Shown piece after piece: positions 1-6,392 of a stretch of 64,000 nucleotides of DNA (the stretch's first letter is position 1; each line of letters starts with the position of its first letter). Under the pieces are notes generated by a model, which made no database searches, was not told the DNA's origin, and saw only the letters and a list, made by a program, of their open reading frames with translations. Made by a program: the position numbers and the translations under genes. The stretch is taken from IMG/VR virus record IMGVR_UViG_3300042691_048368, positions 30,998-94,997 of that record; one strand, written 5' to 3'. The DNA comes from a virus.

Positions 1-2
1 AA

Positions 3-1007
3 ATACTCTACGATTTATTCAGTGCAGAATACTATATTGTAAAAGATTTGCCTCAGAACTGGATTGATGTGACAAATGAGCCAGAAATGATTTCATTTTT
101 ATCTGATAGTAGAGCTAAAAGAACTCCGATGCAATGGGATGAAGATAGTTCAAAATATTATGATGTTTCTGGCAGAGGTCAAATAAAAGTTGGTAGGTTT
201 GCACAAGCTTTATTAAATGATCCAGATGTGATTGAAGATTTAGATTTATCCTTTGTTGAAAACTATATTCAAGGACTAACACCAAAAGATTTCGAAGATT
301 TTGTAAACTTGTACAAATCTGAATTTGTAGTAGTTTCTAATGAGTTTAAATTGGTAAAGGGTGATGAAATCCCTTACTATTATGATTTTATGAACTATGC
401 ATATCCCGACAAGGGACACTTGGGTGCATCTTGTATGAGGTATACACATTGTCAAAGATACTTCAGTATCTACAAAAAAAACCCAGAGGTGTGTCAATTA
501 TTGGCGTATGTAAATCAAGAAAATAAAGTTTTGGGTAGGGCACTTGTCTGGAAACTAGATAAGAAAGTTGATGGGTGTCCAGCAGAATATTTTATGGACA
601 GAGTTTATTGTGCAAATGATAGTGATATGATAAAGTTCAAAAATTACGCTAAAGAGAAGGGTTGGGTTATGAAAAACAAAAATGCATCTGATGCGTATGA
701 GGCTTTATTCTTCAACTACAATGATAAAGTCATTTTATCACACATTAGTGTTCAATTGAAAGAATCAAATTTTGCATTTTACCCTTTCATAGACACTCTG
801 TCTTTATTGAACGAAACAAACGGTAAGTTACATAATGTTTTAGGGAAAAATTGTATTGAACTTACTTCGACAGATGGAGATTTTTACACGCCCGATACGA
901 ACAAAAGTAGGAGGGAAAATCTGAAAGAAATGCTAAACGAAATACTCAATGATAATAATTATTTGGGTTATAGAGACCTTATAGAAACTGCATTATCAAA
1001 TCTTTAA
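3..1007 (+). CDS. Conserved phage protein of unknown function, 5' end cut by window
   Basis: The frame is open from the left edge (position 3), so the true start lies outside the window; the first possible start inside it is a TTG at 48. About 334 residues are visible. The most characteristic part is the middle: a Cys-containing segment (GASCMRYTHC, followed by YFSIYKKNPEV), then a GRALVWKL strand and a FMDRVYC strand. I recall similar segments in hypothetical proteins of large phages, but I cannot name a function. No signal peptide, membrane segment or nucleotide-binding motif is visible. It converges on the next gene with no gap: its stop ends at 1007 and the opposing stop begins at 1008. 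It is coding because of its length and normal composition. Function unknown. Confidence 0.75.
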   Translation: MLYDLFSAEYYIVKDLPQNWIDVTNEPEMISFLSDSRAKRTPMQWDEDSSKYYDVSGRGQIKVGRFAQALLNDPDVIEDLDLSFVENYIQGLTPKDFEDFVNLYKSEFVVVSNEFKLVKGDEIPYYYDFMNYAYPDKGHLGASCMRYTHCQRYFSIYKKNPEVCQLLAYVNQENKVLGRALVWKLDKKVDGCPAEYFMDRVYCANDSDMIKFKNYAKEKGWVMKNKNASDAYEALFFNYNDKVILSHISVQLKESNFAFYPFIDTLSLLNETNGKLHNVLGKNCIELTSTDGDFYTPDTNKSRRENLKEMLNEILNDNNYLGYRDLIETALSNL

Positions 1008-1499
1008 TTAACCACCTAAATAATTCATAAGTTCAATTATATTTTTAATCGTATAACCTAAACTTTCTAAATTTTTTGAACAGTTTCTTAAGAATTCGAT
1101 GTAATTGTCTATAAGTAGGATTGTTCTATCATTTTCCGCTAGATGAGCATCTATCAAAGTAGATTTTTCACCAGCATTTGTTTTCAGTCCTATTCCAAGA
1201 GCGTAAAATACAAACTTATCTTGTCTGATCTTTTTAACTTTTACTTCCTCTTTTGACCTTTTATTTAAAAAAAAGGAAATTTGTTCATTTATCATTTGTC
1301 GATAACTCAAAGCTATAGATTGGCATTCAAAAACTTTCGATGAATTATCTATAGTCAATCTATTTTTGATGACCTCAAAAAGTGGTTCTAAATTCTTATT
1401 CCATTCCTCACGTTTTTGGTTGAAAAACTCTTCTAACTTATCATTGGTATCTTTTGTCTTATTGATCCTTTCAAGTTCTTCTGGTGGGTAAAGGTTCAT
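1008..1499 (-). CDS. Hypothetical protein, helical
   Basis: A 163-residue charged, mostly helical protein. The N-terminal third is rich in Lys and Glu (EELERINKTKDTNDKLEEFF), consistent with a coiled coil. The C-terminal half has short hydrophobic helices (LLIDNYIEFLRNCSKNLESL). There are no Cys clusters, signal peptide or recognisable catalytic motif. The ATG at 1499 is preceded on the minus strand by an AT-rich leader with a TATATATAAATA box about 20 nt upstream, close to a T4 late-promoter box. The gene stands alone, divergent from the metallophosphoesterase gene. I do not recognise the family. Confidence 0.7.
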   Translation of the reverse strand: MNLYPPEELERINKTKDTNDKLEEFFNQKREEWNKNLEPLFEVIKNRLTIDNSSKVFECQSIALSYRQMINEQISFFLNKRSKEEVKVKKIRQDKFVFYALGIGLKTNAGEKSTLIDAHLAENDRTILLIDNYIEFLRNCSKNLESLGYTIKNIIELMNYLGG

Positions 1500-1546
1500 A
1501 AAAATAGGGTTTTTTATTTATATATACTTCAAATAGGTAAGTTATC

Positions 1547-2269
1547 ATGAAAATAAAAACTCTTTTCATTAGTGACATACATCTTGGAAATCCAAATTCT
1601 CAAGCTGATAAATTGTTAAGAATTTTAAAAGAGTATGATTTTGAAAATCTTTTCATAATTGGTGACTTCATCGATATGACTTATCTCAAAAGAAAGTTTT
1701 ATTGGGATCAAAATCATTCGACTGTTATACAGAAGATCTTGAGACTATCAAGAAAGGGTTGTAAGGTGACTTACATTTTGGGAAATCATGACTATTATAT
1801 AAGAAGTGTAATTGAAGAAGGAAATATACATTTCGGAGAAATCCTAATTTGTGATGATTATGTTTATCAAACTAAAGGTGGTGAAAAAATCTACCTTACA
1901 CATGGTGACTGTTTTGATGGTTTTGTGAGAATAAGTCCGTGGTTATATTGGTTGGGGGATGTTTCATATGAGTTGTCAATAAAAATAAACAAAATATACA
2001 ATTGGTTCAGGAGATTATTCAAATTAGAATACTGGTCCTTTTCAGCTTACATGAAAACAAAAGTAAAAAGTGCAATTAGTTTCTTGTCTGAGTATAGGAA
2101 GATTTCTGAAGTCAAAATCAAGGAAATGAACTGTGACTCAATAATGATTGGTCATACTCATAATCCTGAAATAAGTAATAATTATTATAACACTGGCGAT
2201 TTTTGCGAAAGTTGTTCTTATATCATTGAGGATCTTGATGGTAATATAAAATTATTATATGTGAAGTGA
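1547..2269 (+). CDS. LpxH-like metallophosphoesterase
   Basis: A calcineurin-fold phosphoesterase of 240 residues with the full metal-binding set: SDIHLG (Asp10, His12), GDFID (Asp40), GNHD (Asn80, His81), THGD (His119) and GHTH near residue 203. Order and spacing match the UDP-2,3-diacylglucosamine pyrophosphatase (LpxH) branch, which cleaves UDP-2,3-diacylglucosamine at the inner membrane during lipid A synthesis. Length is normal for that family. A basic, aromatic stretch around residues 145-175 could be a membrane-contacting helical cap. The stop overlaps the GTG start of the downstream glycosyltransferase (GTGA), so the two are probably co-translated. Fold and metal site are clear; the lipid A substrate is inferred from family resemblance only. 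Confidence 0.8.
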   Translation: MKIKTLFISDIHLGNPNSQADKLLRILKEYDFENLFIIGDFIDMTYLKRKFYWDQNHSTVIQKILRLSRKGCKVTYILGNHDYYIRSVIEEGNIHFGEILICDDYVYQTKGGEKIYLTHGDCFDGFVRISPWLYWLGDVSYELSIKINKIYNWFRRLFKLEYWSFSAYMKTKVKSAISFLSEYRKISEVKIKEMNCDSIMIGHTHNPEISNNYYNTGDFCESCSYIIEDLDGNIKLLYVK

Positions 2270-3222
2270 AAATATTATATGGTATTCAGTCAACAGGAAA
2301 CGGTCATATATCAAGATCAGCAAAAATAGTAAATAAACTTATTAGAAAAGGTTTCATGGTGGATATCCTTTTCTCTGGTAAAAATTCACAATTGGCATTT
2401 CCATTTCCTATAAAATATAATTTCACCGGTCTGACATTTCATTATGACGGTAGTGGTAATATTTCCTATTGGAAAACATTTAAGGACATACACATCATAC
2501 AATTCTTAAATGATATTAAACTAGACCTTACATCTTATGACTTGGTAATTTCAGATTTTGAGCCAATCACTGCCTGGGCGTCAAAGTTACAAAAAAGGAA
2601 ATGTGTAGGTATAAGTAACCAATGTTCTTACATTTCAAATAAAGTACCTAGACCTGAAAAAAAAGATTTTCTTGGTGAATCAATACTCAAATGGATGGCT
2701 CCTGTGTCAAATCCAATTGGATTACATTTTGAAAAATATGACGATTTTATATACACTCCGATTATAAAAGAATCCTTGATGAAAATATCAACAAGTGATA
2801 AAGGTCATTATGTGATTTATTTGCCAACTTTTGAACTCGAAAATGTGTTAAGTCAGGTATATAAAATAAAAACGGTTAGGTTTGACATCTTCACTCACAT
2901 AAAAAAACCTCATTGGATTGGTAAATGTCATGTTTTACCAATAAAAAAAGATTTATTTGATGAAAGTATAAGGACTTGTCACGGTGTAATAAGTACAGGA
3001 GGGTTTCAAACTTCAGTTGAATCCTTATACTTAGGTAAAAAATTGATGGTCATACCAACAAAAGGTCAATATGAGCAGTTATGTAATGCTGAATCATTAT
3101 CCAAAATGGGATGTGATGTGGGTTTATTAACCGATATACCAAAATTTATAGATGGGGGTAAAAACATTAAAATCGAATGGGATGACCCGTCTGATGAAAT
3201 TATTAAAAGATTGTTGAATTAG
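2266..3222 (+). CDS. MurG-like (GT-B) glycosyltransferase
   Basis: A 318-residue glycosyltransferase of the GT-B, MurG/MJ1255-like type. The N-terminal domain starts with ILYGIQSTGNGHISRSAK, the glycine-rich loop with a His typical of this fold. The C-terminal domain carries the donor-binding segment STGGFQTSVESLYLGKKL followed by PTKGQYEQLCNA, the usual GG-x-x-T and Q-x-x-N pattern. The start is GTG at 2266, overlapping the phosphoesterase stop by 4 nt. I recall this pairing with an LpxH-like enzyme from Bacteroidota chromosomes, so the pair may be host-derived and act on envelope glycolipid. The acceptor and sugar cannot be read from sequence. It meets the next gene stop-to-stop with a 4-nt overlap. 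Confidence 0.8.
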   Translation: MKILYGIQSTGNGHISRSAKIVNKLIRKGFMVDILFSGKNSQLAFPFPIKYNFTGLTFHYDGSGNISYWKTFKDIHIIQFLNDIKLDLTSYDLVISDFEPITAWASKLQKRKCVGISNQCSYISNKVPRPEKKDFLGESILKWMAPVSNPIGLHFEKYDDFIYTPIIKESLMKISTSDKGHYVIYLPTFELENVLSQVYKIKTVRFDIFTHIKKPHWIGKCHVLPIKKDLFDESIRTCHGVISTGGFQTSVESLYLGKKLMVIPTKGQYEQLCNAESLSKMGCDVGLLTDIPKFIDGGKNIKIEWDDPSDEIIKRLLN

Positions 3223-4121
3223 ATTTTTTTATCAAACAAGAAAACATCGAATATATTATTGCCTTTTACTCTTTTTATTTTTTTCAAAGTTTCACCGGCT
3301 ATTGAATCCATGACTTTGAAAACCCCAAGATTCGTACCTTTTTCATCAATTACTTTAACAGTATTGCCCGCTTGACCAAGTGCTCCAAGAATCGCAAAGT
3401 ATTTATTACCATAAATGCTTTTCAGGAAAGACATTCTAACATTTGCTATGTCTTTCATATTATTCACGTAAGGATTGTCAAGTGGGTTATTCAAATCAAT
3501 TTTAGTATCAGTAGTTTTGACTCTAATTGTAGCAAATTGTCTAGTTTCTTCACCAAGAGAAATATCTTCTTTATTTTGTATCTCTTGCGCTTTTAGAAGA
3601 GCTTGTTGATTCTTTCTTATTTCATTAAAATCAGCTCTAGCAATGATTCCACCTCTCATTCCTTTATCATTCATATTGTAACCTTGAGGTGGAAGTCTGT
3701 AGAAAGATCCAGTGAACGTGATTGACAAAACTCGATCAAGTCTAAACATTCTCCAAATTTTATTTATGTGTCTGTTGGCCGATACAGACCAACCGTTAAG
3801 GTGATATCCTCTAACTAATTCTTTACCTTTTTGTGAACGTCCCAAAACCATAGGATAAATAACTCTTTCGTGTCCAGCAAAATGTTTATCCTTTGCACCT
3901 TTATAGTTTATGAGGAATACCATACCATATTTAATGGCTTTGATTAGAATTTCTTCTGTTGGTTTTATAGGTTCATTAATTGGTATATCAGCAATCTTGG
4001 TTGCTTTTTTTATGTTAAATCTTGGTACATAAGTATTATCTTCTTTGAGTTCATATTTTTCTTTTATAACAAACTCAACTGGCTTTGTATTGTAATATTG
4101 CCTATACTCACTTAGTGTCAT
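3219..4121 (-). CDS. WYL-like domain protein
   Basis: A 300-residue protein. Residues about 85-165 look like a WYL-type beta domain: a hydrophobic strand MVFLINYKG, then ERVIYPMVLG, RGYHLNGWSVS, and IWRMFRLDRVLSITF, matching the W-x-x-FRLDRI-like end of such domains. The C-terminal 70 residues (NKYFAILGALGQAGNTVKV onward) look like a second small beta-barrel. No helix-turn-helix is visible, so it is not a standard WYL transcription factor; WYL domains also occur in phage and defence proteins as ligand-binding modules. The ATG lies 5 nt downstream of a TTATATAT box, so its mRNA may be leaderless. Function unknown; the WYL label is moderately supported. Confidence 0.6.
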   Translation of the reverse strand: MTLSEYRQYYNTKPVEFVIKEKYELKEDNTYVPRFNIKKATKIADIPINEPIKPTEEILIKAIKYGMVFLINYKGAKDKHFAGHERVIYPMVLGRSQKGKELVRGYHLNGWSVSANRHINKIWRMFRLDRVLSITFTGSFYRLPPQGYNMNDKGMRGGIIARADFNEIRKNQQALLKAQEIQNKEDISLGEETRQFATIRVKTTDTKIDLNNPLDNPYVNNMKDIANVRMSFLKSIYGNKYFAILGALGQAGNTVKVIDEKGTNLGVFKVMDSIAGETLKKIKRVKGNNIFDVFLFDKKI

Positions 4122-4126
4122 AATCT

Positions 4127-4134
4127 ATATATAA
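4127..4134 (-). promoter_or_regulatory. Late-promoter-like box TTATATAT, 5 nt before start
   Basis: On the minus strand TTATATAT is followed by 5 nt and the ATG of the WYL-like gene at 4121. It is one of several boxes with the same 5-6 nt spacing. If it works like the T4 late box (-13 to -6), transcription would start at the initiation codon. Confidence 0.45.
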
Positions 4135-4168
4135 AAAGTAAAAAGTCAGACACATTTGTATCTGACTT
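4133..4168 (-). terminator. Hairpin terminator after lipoprotein gene
   Basis: A perfect 8-bp stem (4143-4150 with 4161-4168) has an inner 3-bp extension. On the minus strand it is followed by a broken T tract (TTTTTACTTTTT). It lies downstream of the lipoprotein gene and immediately upstream of the box for the WYL-like gene. Confidence 0.65.
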
Positions 4169-4174
4169 CAAGAG

Positions 4175-4225
4175 GTCGACCGATTAGGTCAAATTCCACC
4201 AACTTGTTATGTAGAGGTAACAAGT
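4175..4225 (-). other. Structured 3' region of lipoprotein mRNA
   Basis: Between the lipoprotein stop (4237) and the terminator there is a second perfect 8-bp hairpin (4202-4209 with 4218-4225, 8-nt loop). Next to it is a GACC/GGTC mini-stem around 4175-4190 containing the palindrome GGTCGACC. These could stabilise the mRNA or be part of a small RNA. No coding potential is visible. Confidence 0.35.
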
Positions 4226-4236
4226 AACCTTTATTC

Positions 4237-4425
4237 TTAGTGTGCAGCTGAGTCAACTTTAACACTGTCTGCGCAACAAGCTTTAGTTGTGTCACAAGCA
4301 GTAGAATCACAAGAAGTTGAATCCTTAACTACCGCAGTAGAATCTGTAGCAGTTCCTTCTTCAGAAGAAGAACCACATGAAACTAGGAAAGAAACAACTG
4401 CAAACATCAAAAATAGTTTTTTCAT
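4237..4425 (-). CDS. Small outer-surface lipoprotein, Ser/Thr/Asp/Cys-rich
   Basis: A 62-residue protein with a classic lipoprotein signal: MKKLFLMFAVVSFLVSC, with the acylated Cys at position 17. The residues after Cys (GSSSEE) are serine followed by acids. This resembles the lipoprotein export signal that sends Bacteroidota lipoproteins to the cell surface. The mature part is low complexity, with repeats of DSTA/DST and four more Cys in ACDTTKACC-type spacing. It has no enzymatic motif. It is flanked by a terminator downstream and TATA-rich sequence upstream, so it is an independent unit. Small phage lipoproteins often alter the host surface, for example superinfection exclusion. That role is a guess; the lipoprotein assignment is firm. 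Confidence 0.8.
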   Translation of the reverse strand: MKKLFLMFAVVSFLVSCGSSSEEGTATDSTAVVKDSTSCDSTACDTTKACCADSVKVDSAAH

Positions 4426-4464
4426 AATTTTTTTATTTTTTTAATTTTTTATACTTTTCTATAT

Positions 4465-5262
4465 ATGCAAAATGAAAACAAAGGTTTTGGGAAGAGTAGA
4501 TTTTTTATGATGAAATTTTTAATTGGTTTCTTTTTTAATATATATAGATGTATGAAAAAGATTTCGAATAGAAAAGAGGCTAACACTTATTATAAAATTG
4601 TGAATGATGCTATAGATAAATTTTCTAATGAAACTAAATCTACACCGTCGGAGATCCATAGATATTTATCTCGCAATGGAAAAAGTTTTCTCAAAAGACT
4701 TGAAATAAATGATATAGAAGGAATAGACAGTGTGTTGAATGATGTTTTGGTACACAGAAAAAATATAGCTGAAGATAATATCATGTCTTTTGAGAATTTC
4801 AATACATTAAATGAAAATATTTTGACGTTATCCCCTCCGACCGTAGAACATGAAAAGGTTTTGGCAGATTATTTCAATACAAGTTTGGGTCATATAGATT
4901 TACTCGATCCTTCTGTACATTTGTACAGTATTAGTGACTTTGGTGATAAAATATTTGCTATAATTATTCATGAATCTGAAATCGATGTGATTCGAAAAGA
5001 GATGTGTAACAATATAAAGTCCGAAATACTTTCTAAGACAATTAGTATTTCTGAATGTAAAGGGGTGTCAATTAATCCTATCAAATTTTGGGTTGATGAT
5101 TTTTCTCAGTCAGATTTGATTGATGATTATATATCTTCTAAGGTGACTGACTCACATTTGTTCGAGTTCTTTATAGGTGGTCTATCCACTACAAACTCAT
5201 ATGACTTATCAGACTTGTCCTCTAAGGGTAAGATCGGGGAGTACTACCTTTGGTCTAAGTAA
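4465..5262 (+). CDS. Hypothetical protein
   Basis: Up to 265 residues from the ATG at 4465; in-frame ATGs at 4507 or about 4552 are alternative starts. A short hydrophobic, aromatic segment near the N-terminus (MMKFLIGFFFNIYRCM) could be a single membrane anchor or a hydrophobic helix. The rest is soluble and charged, with a central helical part (PSEIHRYLSRNGKSFLKRLE) and mixed alpha/beta sequence after it. The C-terminus ends in GKIGEYYLWSK. I do not recognise the family. It sits just before the fibre gene block and is divergent from the lipoprotein gene. Confidence 0.65.
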   Translation: MQNENKGFGKSRFFMMKFLIGFFFNIYRCMKKISNRKEANTYYKIVNDAIDKFSNETKSTPSEIHRYLSRNGKSFLKRLEINDIEGIDSVLNDVLVHRKNIAEDNIMSFENFNTLNENILTLSPPTVEHEKVLADYFNTSLGHIDLLDPSVHLYSISDFGDKIFAIIIHESEIDVIRKEMCNNIKSEILSKTISISECKGVSINPIKFWVDDFSQSDLIDDYISSKVTDSHLFEFFIGGLSTTNSYDLSDLSSKGKIGEYYLWSK

Positions 5263-5319
5263 ATCCTACTAATTTATGTAACATCATGATATAGATACTA
5301 TATTTGGAGTCTTCACTTT

Positions 5320-5327
5320 TAATATAT
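5320..5327 (+). promoter_or_regulatory. Late-promoter-like box TAATATAT upstream of fibre operon
   Basis: TAATATAT preceded by a CTTT stretch, 19 nt before the ATG at 5347. It is the only such box before the block of four structural genes, which follow with gaps of 20, 35 and 4 nt, so it probably drives all four. Confidence 0.5.
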
Positions 5328-5346
5328 ATGTAAAATCTTATCTAAT

Positions 5347-6372
5347 ATGCAAGAGTATGGGTTGAGTGGTTCGGGTACATATGCCGTGTCATTTCTAAAT
5401 GTTGATGACATGATGGCGGTATTACCGAACAATAATGTAAATCAAATTTCTGCTAGAAATCTAAGGGACGTAATTTATACTCTTTGGGTAAATGGTGGGG
5501 GTGCTGGTGGTTCTTTTTCTTATACACAAGGGTTCCCATTGGATAGAACATCTATCGAGGTAGGCGGTGTCCCGAAGGGTACTAACTTTGTCAATGTCCC
5601 TCTACAAGTTGTTTTAGATACTTTATTTTTCAAACAAAGTGATAACACTGTATCGATACAAGGTACCGGAGAATTCGAGTATGGTTTTTCAAATCCAAGG
5701 GTCAATCTGACCGTTAAATTGAATCAAAATAATGATAATTTGATAAACTTTGCTGAGATTAGACGTTCTAGTGAGAATGCACGTATTCCAACTTGGCCTC
5801 TATTGGGCACTACTTTGGAACCAATTCCTAATCTTCCGACAGCAGTCAATACCGTAGCCCAAACTCCTTATAACAATGAAGAAGTTCACAGAAATAACAA
5901 AACTACTTGGACTTTGACTGCTAGGGATATTAATAATAAAACTTACACTGCTAAAACAGATGCTACATGGTTTTTGAGGAGATTTTGGGGTTCTATTGAT
6001 TTATCAAGTTTTGGTCTCACTTTCAATATATTCTCCGCAACACCAGCTCAACTCACAGCAATAATAAATGCTTTAGCTGATATACCAGTAAGGACACCTG
6101 GTGTCGAACCTTTGAATTCCTCTAGTTCTCAGTCTCAACTTTTCAAAGTAGATTTTGTAGTACCTGGTCTAAGACATATTTGGTTTGCTTGGCCTAGTAC
6201 AGACTACACAAATGGAGTACCTTCTCAATTTCAAGATGCCAATAGAAATGAAGCTAATATTTTCAGAAGAGTGATAACAAGAAATTTCGAAAATCAATAT
6301 GGTTATGTTACCAGTTATGATTTTTGGGTTGTAAATTACCCACAAGGATCTACAACTGTTTATGTTTTATAA
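5347..6372 (+). CDS. Tail fibre/baseplate-associated structural protein
   Basis: A 341-residue protein, Thr/Asn/Ser-rich and beta-rich, as expected for an extended phage structural protein. After an N-terminal module (residues 1-50) containing a Gly-rich hinge (VNGGGAGGSFSY), the remainder resembles the C-terminal 280 residues of the 579-residue protein two genes downstream. Both have GG[IV]xxGxxF followed by a DTLFF / DIFYP helix, then a W-x-x-R strand (TWFLRRFWGS versus DWMWRVYHGS), an aromatic RHIWFAW / KYIAFPE strand, and a C-terminal NQYGYVTSYDFWVV / NAFGLEKQYKIYR hairpin. It is therefore a paralogous adhesion or structural module. It is first of four genes in the same direction. Confidence 0.65.
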   Translation: MQEYGLSGSGTYAVSFLNVDDMMAVLPNNNVNQISARNLRDVIYTLWVNGGGAGGSFSYTQGFPLDRTSIEVGGVPKGTNFVNVPLQVVLDTLFFKQSDNTVSIQGTGEFEYGFSNPRVNLTVKLNQNNDNLINFAEIRRSSENARIPTWPLLGTTLEPIPNLPTAVNTVAQTPYNNEEVHRNNKTTWTLTARDINNKTYTAKTDATWFLRRFWGSIDLSSFGLTFNIFSATPAQLTAIINALADIPVRTPGVEPLNSSSSQSQLFKVDFVVPGLRHIWFAWPSTDYTNGVPSQFQDANRNEANIFRRVITRNFENQYGYVTSYDFWVVNYPQGSTTVYVL

Positions 6373-6392
6373 AATAAAAAATGATATAAGAA

